From the NCBI GenBank assembly GCA_902826385.1, contig CADEEU010000213.1:1-6633 (forward strand): a DNA stretch of 6,633 nucleotides. The letters run 5' to 3'. Below, one piece after another: positions 1-5,504 of the stretch. Position numbers and translations under genes: made by a program. The DNA comes from an uncultured Acidobacteriota bacterium. GTDB lineage: Bacteria > Acidobacteriota > Blastocatellia > Pyrinomonadales > Pyrinomonadaceae. Below the pieces are notes generated by a model. The model was not told the DNA's origin, searched no databases, and saw only the letters and a list, made by a program, of their open reading frames with translations. Position 1 is the first letter of the stretch. Each line of letters begins with the position of its first letter.

Positions 1-768
1 ATGATTCGATGTCTGAAGTGTCGCTGTTTGTTCTTCCGAGGCGGTTTGCTGTAACTCCGCAACCAGCGGCTGCTCGCCGGCAAGTTGTGGTGCGGCTGCG
101 GGTAAGATATTCGGGTTCGCCATGTCGATTTCCGCTTCCGCTGTCGTGGGAGGAAGTTCCGCTCTCACCGGTGCCTCTACCTCAAGAAAATCGATGTACT
201 CGCTATTCAGAAAGGCTTTAACGACCTTTGGATCGAATTCGATTCCGGTCCAATCGTTCAGATAAATTTTCGCCTCGGCAACCGACATCGCTTTTCGCCG
301 CGGTCGGTCGTCGCGAAGGGCGGCGAAAGAATCGGCCACGCGAAGAATGCGGGCAGCGAGAGGGATTTGTTCGCCTTCGAGCGCGTCCGGATAGCCCGAA
401 CCATTCCACCACTCGTGATGCCAGCGAATCAGCAGCTGAACGCCGCGCGAAAATCCTCGTTTTGCGGCCTCCTGTTCGCCGATAACGGGATGCCGCTGCA
501 TATCCATCCGTTCGGTCGCCGACAACGGCCGGTTTTGTTTTATATAGTCGCGGTTCATTACCAGCTCGCCGATGTCGTGGATCAGAGCGGCCTGCTGCAT
601 GAATTGCCGGTCGTGCACCGCAAGATTAAAACTTTTACCGATGGCATCGGCGATCGCGGCTATGCGCAGACCGTGGGCGTGCGTGTAACCTTCGAACGCG
701 TCCATCTCAGACGAGATATCAAGCAGTTTCTCGTCGAAATTCGAATCTTTCGCTAGCATCGCTTCCAT
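1..768 (-). CDS. HD-GYP-type phosphohydrolase, 3' end beyond the window
   Basis: The frame is open from ATG at 768 to the left edge (256 residues seen, C-terminus missing). The core matches the HD-GYP family, metal-dependent phosphohydrolases that usually degrade cyclic di-GMP in the cytoplasm. Visible motifs in order are H32-x2-R35, H64-D65 in HDIGE, H93 in RHP, then H117-H118-E119 followed by G125-Y126-P127 (the GYP signature), and D146 in VADSFAAL. The usual HDIGK lysine is Glu at residue 68. A short helical stretch precedes the domain and no receiver domain is present. From about residue 198 the protein becomes a Pro/Ala/Glu/Gln-rich tail, probably a linker to something outside the window. 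An in-frame TAA lies nine codons upstream of the ATG, so 768 is the longest start; ATG at 759 is the alternative. No clear Shine-Dalgarno is visible. It lies 47 nt behind the DUF4388/J-domain gene and is probably co-transcribed. Family call is secure; c-di-GMP activity is inferred. Confidence 0.88.
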   Translation of the reverse strand, partial: MEAMLAKDSNFDEKLLDISSEMDAFEGYTHAHGLRIAAIADAIGKSFNLAVHDRQFMQQAALIHDIGELVMNRDYIKQNRPLSATERMDMQRHPVIGEQEAAKRGFSRGVQLLIRWHHEWWNGSGYPDALEGEQIPLAARILRVADSFAALRDDRPRRKAMSVAEAKIYLNDWTGIEFDPKVVKAFLNSEYIDFLEVEAPVRAELPPTTAEAEIDMANPNILPAAAPQLAGEQPLVAELQQTASEEQTATLQTSNH

Positions 769-815
769 AGGCGGGTAATTTCCGAATGGAAAATCTTAAC
801 ACACGAGGGCGTTCG

Positions 816-2402
816 CTACAGACTGGCCTTTTCGGTTTGTACTTTTGCCAGAAGCTGCCGGGCTTCTGAGTTGTTGGGCGCGATGTCGAGAAAACGTTTC
901 AATTCGCCCTCAGCACGCTTGAGCAGATTGTTTTCCATGAAGAATTCGACCAGCATCAGGCGTATCTTCGGATTTTTCGGATCGATCTTCGCCGCTGCCT
1001 GCATCTCGCCCTCGGCCTTGTGACGCTGCTTCTCGTCATAAGAGAGGGCTTTGCCATAATAAGCTCGGTAAAGCGCATTGTCCGGATTGTAATGGGCGGC
1101 ACGGCCAAGGAACGGGACGGCAGCTTCGTATTCTTCGTCGATCAACAGGCTCAGGCCCGCTTCGAAGTTCTCCAGCCCCTGCTCCGTCTTGGCGTCGACC
1201 TTGTCCGGCTCCTCAACTCCTTGAGCCTTGAGCTTCGCCTTCATCTCAAGCTCTTTGCGCACCTTAAAGTCGTAATTTTCACGCGAGTCAGTCGATTTAA
1301 GCGTGTCGTAACCGACCTGAACGCTGGAAAAAGCCGCTTGTATTCGCTGAAGCGTTACGCCCGTTTCGCGGTGGAAACGGTCAGGGTGAAAAAGCTTGGC
1401 AAGCGAAAAATAGGAGGCCTTGATCTCGCCGACAGCGGCTTTCGGTTCGACGCCGAGGACGTCATAGTGAGTTTTGGCGGCCTCGACACGCGCCAGATAT
1501 TCATCCAGAGTGATCTCGGCTACCTGCGGCTCGGCCGGCTTCTGTTCTTCAACAGGCAAAGCTTCCGTAGCGGCCGGAATCTCTTCTTTAACCACATTTG
1601 CCGGGGTTTCGGCAACCGTTTTGTTCGCTCCTTTTACTAACGAAACCCGTGCGGCGTGGATAGCTCCTATCCTGCTTTCGGAAAACGCGGCGTTCCAGTC
1701 GTAGCGGCGAAGCATTCCTCCGAGCCAGAGGACATACAACGCTTGTAAAAATCCGTTTTCGGGCAGGCCGCATTCGAGAGTCAGGTCTTCTATCTTACGC
1801 GGTGCGGAATCAAACCGTTGAAATACGTAGTCTTCGTGACTTTGAAAATAATTATTCCCGTTTGTTTCGGCGATCTTGTGAAAGCTTTCCTGGACGCTCT
1901 TAAATCTTGCCAGGATGGCCGAGGTCGGCAGACAGCGAGCGTAATTGATGAGGATCTTGTGTACATCCACCTTAAAGGCAAGGTCCTCGCGTGAGCGCAC
2001 GAGCGGACTGTAGTGCCATTCGCCGTCCGGCCAGGTCAAGGCGGCGACTAAGATCGTTTCGATTTGAATAACTATCGCCGCGTCGATCTCTTCTTTTGAG
2101 AGAACGTTTTCGCGGACGAGCATTGCCGCCAATTCAAGATCGTTAGCACATTTGGGCAGGCCCGACAGGCGCGATTGGTCGATCTTTTTGGAATCGAGCA
2201 AAATGTTCAAAAGGCGGTGCTCGCGAGCATTGGATACTCCGAAAACGATCGCACCCTCGCGGAAATAGAGTATCGATTTGTTTTCGCCGTGGGACAAACG
2301 CATCGATCCGCCAAGTTTTGCCTGAGAGATTTCGACAAGCAATTCGGCAAATGGATAGGCGCTGAATTTTCCTTTGTGATCGAGCGGGTTTTGCGGAGTC
2401 AT
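816..2402 (-). CDS. DUF4388 - J domain - TPR protein
   Basis: This 528-residue soluble protein has three parts. Residues about 10-125 resemble DUF4388 (PatA N-terminal-like), with the pattern of a small strand-rich module containing LYFREGAIVFG, followed by helical sequence to about 250. Residues 255-295 are a low-complexity Ala/Glu/Pro/Val linker. Residues about 312-380 are a J domain: HYDVLGV at its start and the diagnostic H339-P340-D341 in the loop, the site that stimulates Hsp70 ATPase. Residues about 405-522 are TPR-like helical repeats, with A/G and P-N-N/P-D-N spacing (for example HYNPDNALYRAYYGKAL and IAPNNSEARQLLAK). There is no signal peptide or membrane segment. The likely role is a cytoplasmic adaptor or DnaK co-chaperone in signalling or surface behaviour; this is inferred, because DUF4388 proteins are mostly uncharacterised. 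It is the first gene of the minus-strand pair with the HD-GYP gene. The ATG lacks a well-placed Shine-Dalgarno. Confidence 0.9.
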   Translation of the reverse strand: MTPQNPLDHKGKFSAYPFAELLVEISQAKLGGSMRLSHGENKSILYFREGAIVFGVSNAREHRLLNILLDSKKIDQSRLSGLPKCANDLELAAMLVRENVLSKEEIDAAIVIQIETILVAALTWPDGEWHYSPLVRSREDLAFKVDVHKILINYARCLPTSAILARFKSVQESFHKIAETNGNNYFQSHEDYVFQRFDSAPRKIEDLTLECGLPENGFLQALYVLWLGGMLRRYDWNAAFSESRIGAIHAARVSLVKGANKTVAETPANVVKEEIPAATEALPVEEQKPAEPQVAEITLDEYLARVEAAKTHYDVLGVEPKAAVGEIKASYFSLAKLFHPDRFHRETGVTLQRIQAAFSSVQVGYDTLKSTDSRENYDFKVRKELEMKAKLKAQGVEEPDKVDAKTEQGLENFEAGLSLLIDEEYEAAVPFLGRAAHYNPDNALYRAYYGKALSYDEKQRHKAEGEMQAAAKIDPKNPKIRLMLVEFFMENNLLKRAEGELKRFLDIAPNNSEARQLLAKVQTEKASL

Positions 2403-2443
2403 TGCGTTGGTAAGGCTGGTGGGCTAACCTTGCGGCCACTTTG

Positions 2444-2473
2444 ATTCTAGCAAATTCGGTCCCGAAAAGTTAA
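2444..2473 (-). promoter_or_regulatory. Candidate sigma70-like promoter for the DUF4388/HD-GYP pair
   Basis: On the minus strand a -35-like TTAACT (2473-2468) and a -10-like TAGAAT (2449-2444; five of six consensus) are separated by 18 nt. Transcription would start near 2437, giving a leader of about 35 nt before the ATG at 2402. The spacer contains a short imperfect palindrome, TTCGG-N2-CCGAA, at 2455-2466. The whole divergent region 2403-2519 is only 117 nt. No equally convincing plus-strand promoter was found; an AT-rich patch at 2490-2515 probably serves the YaeQ-like gene. Confidence 0.4.
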
Positions 2474-2519
2474 GCATGAAATTGCCGTTCGCTTTATTTT
2501 TATGCTCATATTTTGATGA

Positions 2520-2978
2520 ATGCTGCATATATTCGACGTAAACGGGGAAAAGCTGCGGCTCTGGCAGGCAATCGGAGAAGGTTACGAGCACGTGCTGATG
2601 AAAGCTCTGGCTTACGCAATTTTCGTCGAGCCGTATCCTCGGCTGCAGATAGAGGTAAAAGTAGGCCTTCGATACAAGCCCGATCTGATTTCTGTTGACG
2701 ACGACGGCCAATTCGATTTTTGGGGCGAATGCGGGCTGGTTTCGATGACGAAGACCGCGTGGATACTGAAGCATAGCTCCGCAAAACGCGTTGCGATCTT
2801 TAAGATCGGCACGGAGGCCGAGCAATTAGCGAAACATCTGCGCACCGCGATCGCGGAAAAATATCGCCCGGTGGGAAGGCTAACGATCTTCAATTTTGTT
2901 TCGGAAATAAGGAATTTGACAGCCTCAAAGCAAATTGCGAAAGTTTCAACAGATTGGTACACAACAACGCCGGTGTGA
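2520..2978 (+). CDS. YaeQ-like PD-(D/E)XK-fold protein
   Basis: The gene encodes 152 residues. The sequence resembles YaeQ, a compact member of the PD-(D/E)XK nuclease superfamily without a proven biochemical activity. The matching pattern is an N-terminal helix with a conserved Glu (E20 or E23, in GEGYEHVLMKALAYAIF), then P54-D55 in YKPDLISVDDDG, then E70-C71-G72 in FWGECGLV. This corresponds to the D...E-x-K active-site layout with Gly in place of Lys, as in YaeQ (E-x-G). K78 or K84 in the following helix could supply the missing lysine. It is somewhat shorter than E. coli YaeQ (about 180 residues). An in-frame TGA immediately precedes the ATG, which fixes the start; there is no visible Shine-Dalgarno. 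The GNAT gene begins 13 nt after its stop, so the two are likely co-transcribed. Fold assignment is by remembered alignment; the substrate is unknown. Confidence 0.62.
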   Translation: MLHIFDVNGEKLRLWQAIGEGYEHVLMKALAYAIFVEPYPRLQIEVKVGLRYKPDLISVDDDGQFDFWGECGLVSMTKTAWILKHSSAKRVAIFKIGTEAEQLAKHLRTAIAEKYRPVGRLTIFNFVSEIRNLTASKQIAKVSTDWYTTTPV

Positions 2979-2991
2979 AGGCAAGTTTCTG

Positions 2992-3735
2992 ATGGAAAAG
3001 GACATCGATATACGCGAATGCACCACGCTGGAAGAGCTTGCAGCGTGCGTCGACCTGCAGCGAGAGGTTTTTGCGTTGCCTGAGATCGAGCTGTCGCCGG
3101 TCCGGCATTTTGTGGTCACGAAGAATGCCGGCGGATTTATTCTCGGAGCCTACGATCATGAACAACTCGTCGGGTTTGTGCTAAGCGTGCCCGCTTTCCT
3201 GCGAAGCGAAAAAGCTTTCTACTCACACATGACAGCCGTAAAGGCGGAATATCAAAGCTACGGCATCGGCGGTCGCTTGAAATGGGGCCAACGCGATTGG
3301 GCCCTGAAGCACGGCGTCAATTTCGTCAAATGGACCTTCGAACCGTGGAAGGCCCGTAACGCTTATTTCAATCTTGAAAAACTCGGTGCAACGATGCGCG
3401 AGTATGAGCGCAATTTTTACGGTACCGATTACAGTACGGCACCTCAAGGCGCAGGAAGCATCGGCCTAGCCAGCGACCGGCTGTTCGCCGAATGGGACCT
3501 GAAAAGTGAAAAGGTCGAATCCCTTGCTGCCGGAGAGAAATTCGTCGAAAAAAAAGAGCCCGTCGTGAGCATAGAAGTTCCGAATAACTGGTTCGCTCTG
3601 CTTGCGAAAAGCACGGATGAGGCATTGGCGGTTCAGGCTCGGATACGCAGAGATTTCGAGTTGGCTTTTGGGCAGGGTTTGGTCGCCAGAGGTTTTTTAC
3701 GCGACGAAGAACATCCCACCTACTTGCTGTATTGA
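2992..3735 (+). CDS. GNAT-family acetyltransferase, COG3375-like
   Basis: This 247-residue protein belongs to the GNAT acetyltransferases, which transfer the acetyl group of acetyl-CoA to an amine. It looks like the COG3375 subgroup: an N-terminal I-R-E-C/V-T-T-L-E-E start, DLQREVF, LVGFVLSVP (strand beta4), then the acetyl-CoA loop Q88-x2-G91-x-G93 in YQSYGIGGRLKWGQRD, and the hallmark WTFEPWKARNAYFNLEKLGA followed by NFYG and SDRLFAEW. Residues from about 170 on extend past the catalytic core. The ATG at 2992 is chosen over an ATG at 2935 because the upstream one would overlap the preceding gene by 44 nt and because homologous N-termini begin around IREC; a weak AAGG lies 10 nt upstream. 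The substrate is unknown. COG3375 members are sometimes found next to menaquinone or chorismate genes in other genomes, but nothing of that kind is visible here. Confidence 0.85.
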   Translation: MEKDIDIRECTTLEELAACVDLQREVFALPEIELSPVRHFVVTKNAGGFILGAYDHEQLVGFVLSVPAFLRSEKAFYSHMTAVKAEYQSYGIGGRLKWGQRDWALKHGVNFVKWTFEPWKARNAYFNLEKLGATMREYERNFYGTDYSTAPQGAGSIGLASDRLFAEWDLKSEKVESLAAGEKFVEKKEPVVSIEVPNNWFALLAKSTDEALAVQARIRRDFELAFGQGLVARGFLRDEEHPTYLLY

Positions 3736-3752
3736 CCTTGTCAAAATCACAG

Positions 3753-3846
3753 AATTGTCAATTATAAATTGCTAATTGTAAATTGTTATTTCTAAAAATT
3801 TATTAGTGTCTAATTAATAATTAATAATGTGTAATTGATAATTTTT
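3753..3846 (+). repeat. AT-rich tract of degenerate 7-nt tandem repeats
   Basis: Bases 3741-3846 contain only 17 G or C in 106. The tract has a 7-nt rhythm. Five heptamers run from 3753 to 3787 (AATTGTC, AATTATA, AATTGCT, AATTGTA, AATTGTT). A second block at 3812-3828 is AATTAAT twice plus AAT. A third at 3833-3846 is AATTGAT then AATTTTT. It lies between the GNAT stop and the four-helix-bundle start and probably also holds that gene's promoter: GATAAT at 3837-3842 is a -10-like sequence, with no convincing -35. No GC-rich hairpin followed by a T-run is present, so no intrinsic terminator was called for the upstream operon. Confidence 0.7.
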
Positions 3847-3853
3847 GCCAGCT

Positions 3854-4206
3854 ATGTACGATAACCCCATTCTAATAAAAACCTTTGCTTTCTCTATAAG
3901 AATCATCAAGCTTTATCGCCATCTGGTTGACGAACACAGAGAATACACTTTGAGCAAAGAACTGCTTGTTGCGGGAACGCACATCGGAAAGCACGTCAAA
4001 GAAGCGGTAAATGCAGAATCAAGGCAAGTTTTACAACCGAAATGGGCTTCGCACTTCGTAAGGCGTCGGAGACGGAGTACTGGCTGCAGCTGATTCACTT
4101 CGCAGACCTTCTTAACGAAAAAGAATTTGAATCCATCGACTCAGACAGGCTTGAGATATTCAAGATGCTGACGAAGATAACTAAAACATCCAGAGAAAGG
4201 GCGTAG
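3854..4206 (+). pseudogene. Four-helix-bundle (S23/IVS-type) protein, frameshifted
   Basis: The first frame begins MYDNPILIKTFAFSIRIIK and proceeds through SKELLVAGTHIGKHVKEAVNAES, the signature of the four-helix-bundle family first seen in 23S rRNA intervening sequences and related in fold to Avd of diversity-generating retroelements. At about 4028 the reading frame breaks: this frame ends at TGA 4091-4093 with unrelated residues, while the second frame continues from TTT at 4030 as FTTEMGFALRKASETEYWLQ and on to KITKTSRERA, stopping at TAG 4204-4206. Inserting one base after g4028 (giving an Asp codon, as homologs tend to have) restores about 118 residues of family-like sequence. The damage therefore fits a single-base deletion, in a real pseudogene or as a sequencing error. 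ATG 3854 is preferred to a TTG three codons upstream. The family is small and soluble; its molecular function is not established. The end of the gene carries the next gene's ribosome binding site. Confidence 0.83.
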
Positions 4207-4207
4207 C
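4197..4207 (+). promoter_or_regulatory. Ribosome binding site of the Rieske oxygenase gene
   Basis: AAGGG at 4197-4201 sits 6 nt before the ATG at 4208. It lies inside the last codons of the broken four-helix-bundle gene, whose TAG ends only 1 nt before the ATG. In an intact arrangement the two genes could be translationally coupled. Confidence 0.6.
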
Positions 4208-5239
4208 ATGTCACTGGCAAACACGGTCGATGCTGACATCAGAAAAGCGAATACGCTTCCGGTTGATTTTTATCTCGACCCGCAATTTTTCGAGTTGTCG
4301 AAGGAACGGATCTTTGCACGTTCGTGGCAGTTTGCGTCCGGGCCGGAAGCGGAGATTGATCTGACCCCGCTCACTCTGCTTCCCGGTTTTCTTGACGAGC
4401 CGTTGTTGCTGACGAAACACGGCAAGTGCCTGTCGAATGTCTGCACCCATCGCGGAAAGATACTGGTCGAGCAGGCATGCGATGCGAATCTGATCCGCTG
4501 CGGCTATCACGGCCGGCGGTTTTCGCTTGAGGGCAAATTTCTGTCGATGCCTGAATTCGACGGCGTTGAAAATTTTCCGACCGCCGCCGACGACCTGAGA
4601 GAGATCGCTGCGGCCGAACTCGGAAGTTTTAGGTTCGTTTCCCTTGAACCGATTGAGAGTTTTGAAAATTATGTCGCTGGTGTCGATCACTTTTTCAAAA
4701 CCGAAGCTCCGCTAAACCTGACCGCGACGCGCGACTATGAAGTAAACGCACACTGGGCCCTGTACTGTGAAAATTACCTGGAAGGTTTTCACATTCCATA
4801 CGTGCACAGAGGCTTGAACGAAGTAGTCGATTACGGCACTTACACGACCGAGACATTTCGTTATTCGAGTTTGCAGACGGCGTGGTCAGAACCACCTGCG
4901 ATAGCGGGTGGTTCTGACACCGATCCTGTTGCTCGATACTTGTTCATCTTCCCAAACACCATGTTCAACTTTTACCCGTGGGGCATTTCGGTGAACGTCG
5001 TCGAACCGATCGCACCGGCGAAAACGCGTGTCCGCTTTCTAACCTACATTTCCGACGAATCGAAACTAAAGACTAGTGCCGGTGCCGACCTGCACGGTGT
5101 CGAAATGGAAGACGAGGCCGTCGTAGAAAGCGTACAGAAAGGCGTCCGCTCAAGGTATTATTTGCACGGCCGATATTCGCCGACCCGCGAACAGGGAACG
5201 CACCATTTTCATCGATTGATCGCGGAGTTTATGGGTTGA
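4208..5239 (+). CDS. Rieske non-haem iron oxygenase, alpha subunit-like
   Basis: This 343-residue protein is a complete ring-hydroxylating-oxygenase-type alpha subunit, a cytoplasmic enzyme that uses O2 and electrons from a reductase to oxidise an organic substrate. The Rieske [2Fe-2S] motif is C79-x-H81-x16-C98-x2-H101 (CTH ... CGYH). The mononuclear iron site is E192-x2-H195-x4-H200 in NYLEGFHIPYVH, with D302 in EMEDEAVVESVQKG the likely third ligand. The bridging residue between the two metal centres is Glu192, where dioxygenases such as naphthalene dioxygenase have Asp; Glu is known from carnitine monooxygenase CntA. The C-terminus GRYSPTREQGTHHFHRLIAE is typical of full-length members. 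Residues 227-237 (SEPPAIAGGSD) are encoded by a hairpin element and replace the expected variable linker. No reductase, ferredoxin or beta subunit is in the window, so the substrate is open. A good ribosome binding site supports the ATG. Confidence 0.9.
   Translation: MSLANTVDADIRKANTLPVDFYLDPQFFELSKERIFARSWQFASGPEAEIDLTPLTLLPGFLDEPLLLTKHGKCLSNVCTHRGKILVEQACDANLIRCGYHGRRFSLEGKFLSMPEFDGVENFPTAADDLREIAAAELGSFRFVSLEPIESFENYVAGVDHFFKTEAPLNLTATRDYEVNAHWALYCENYLEGFHIPYVHRGLNEVVDYGTYTTETFRYSSLQTAWSEPPAIAGGSDTDPVARYLFIFPNTMFNFYPWGISVNVVEPIAPAKTRVRFLTYISDESKLKTSAGADLHGVEMEDEAVVESVQKGVRSRYYLHGRYSPTREQGTHHFHRLIAEFMG
4885..4918 (+). repeat. 34-nt palindromic element inside the Rieske gene
   Basis: A 12-nt arm, GTCAGAACCACC at 4885-4896, pairs perfectly with GGTGGTTCTGAC at 4907-4918. 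The intervening ten bases extend the stem by a G-T wobble (4897/4906) and two more pairs (4898/4905, 4899/4904), leaving a 4-nt loop, GATA, at 4900-4903. It is read in frame as residues 227-237 of the oxygenase. No T-run follows, so it is not a terminator. Such length and perfection are unexpected in coding DNA and suggest an interspersed palindromic repeat. Confidence 0.75.
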
Positions 5240-5264
5240 CCGCGGGTATAACCAGAGTTATACT
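5236..5264 (+). promoter_or_regulatory. Strong sigma70-like promoter of the toxin-antitoxin genes
   Basis: TTGACC (5236-5241) and TATACT (5259-5264) are five-of-six matches to the -35 and -10 consensus, with an exact 17-nt spacer. The Rieske stop codon TGA (5237-5239) lies inside the -35 box. A start 6-7 nt past the -10 falls at 5270-5271, which is the first base of the antitoxin ATG or next to it, so the mRNA may be leaderless. Confidence 0.72.
5246..5263 (+). promoter_or_regulatory. Candidate autoregulatory operator, 7-4-7 palindrome
   Basis: GTATAAC at 5246-5252 and GTTATAC at 5257-5263 form a perfect 7-bp inverted repeat around a 4-nt spacer. It covers most of the promoter spacer and five of the six -10 bases. 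Toxin-antitoxin operons of this type are commonly repressed by the ribbon-helix-helix antitoxin bound to such palindromes; binding here is inferred. Confidence 0.6.
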
Positions 5265-5270
5265 AACGGA

Positions 5271-5504
5271 ATGAAAACTGCAATTTCAGTCTCGGACGAC
5301 GTATTCGTACTAAGCGAAAAACTTGCGAAAAAATTGAAGACATCCAGAAGTGCGGTTTTCGCCCTAGGTATCAAGAAACTGAGCGATGAACTCGACAAAG
5401 AGGCGATGATCGCGCGTATCAACAAGGTTTGCGAAGAAGTCGACACCTCGGTCGATCCGGTACTTCGAGAATATACGTACAGGAAATTGCGGAAGGCCGA
5501 ATGA
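5271..5504 (+). CDS. Ribbon-helix-helix antitoxin of the MazF toxin
   Basis: The product is a 77-residue acidic/basic small protein that fits a CopG/MetJ ribbon-helix-helix antitoxin. Residues 2-9 (KTAISVSD) make the DNA-contacting strand, about 11-22 (VFVLSEKLAKKL) helix A, and about 25-41 (SRSAVFALGIKKLSDEL) helix B. The C-terminal part, rich in Glu, Lys and Arg, is where such antitoxins bind and neutralise the toxin. Its role is to block the MazF ribonuclease and, with it, repress its own promoter. The ATG has no usable Shine-Dalgarno; the promoter at 5236-5264 would start the message at or near the ATG. The stop codon overlaps the start of mazF, so the pair is translationally coupled. The pairing, size and fold make the call firm even though the protein is not an AbrB-type MazE. 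Confidence 0.86.
   Translation: MKTAISVSDDVFVLSEKLAKKLKTSRSAVFALGIKKLSDELDKEAMIARINKVCEEVDTSVDPVLREYTYRKLRKAE
5491..5503 (+). promoter_or_regulatory. Ribosome binding site deciding the mazF start
   Basis: GGAAGG at 5491-5496 lies within the last antitoxin codons. It is 4 nt before ATG 5501 and 7 nt before ATG 5504. The wider spacing favours 5504, where the start overlaps the antitoxin TGA by one base (TGATG). Starting at 5501 would add only one Met. Confidence 0.55.

Noticed and set aside
9..756. Plus-strand open frames of 70-129 codons across this stretch
   Set aside because: They lie antisense to the HD-GYP gene, whose minus-strand product carries the family motifs. Their translations are Arg-rich or lack any recognisable domain.
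1020..1704. Plus-strand open frames of 206 and 76 codons
   Set aside because: Antisense to the J-domain/TPR gene, with no start signals and no recognisable family. They are open by chance opposite a real coding frame.
2424..2962. Minus-strand open frames opposite the YaeQ-like gene
   Set aside because: No domain pattern, and they conflict with a plus-strand product that shows conserved active-site-like residues and tight spacing to the next gene.
3753..3846. CRISPR array
   Set aside because: Repeat units are only 7 nt with no unique spacers of normal length and no cas genes.
4020..4035. Programmed ribosomal frameshift in the four-helix-bundle gene
   Set aside because: No classic slippery heptamer, no stimulatory Shine-Dalgarno or stem, and the family is not known to use frameshifting. 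A one-base deletion is simpler.
3736..4206. Diversity-generating retroelement or 23S rRNA intervening sequence
   Set aside because: The four-helix-bundle protein is of the fold shared with Avd and IVS proteins, but there is no reverse transcriptase, template/variable repeat pair or rRNA sequence in the window.
4885..4918. Intrinsic terminator
   Set aside because: The stem is strong but no T-run follows it and conserved coding sequence continues on both sides.
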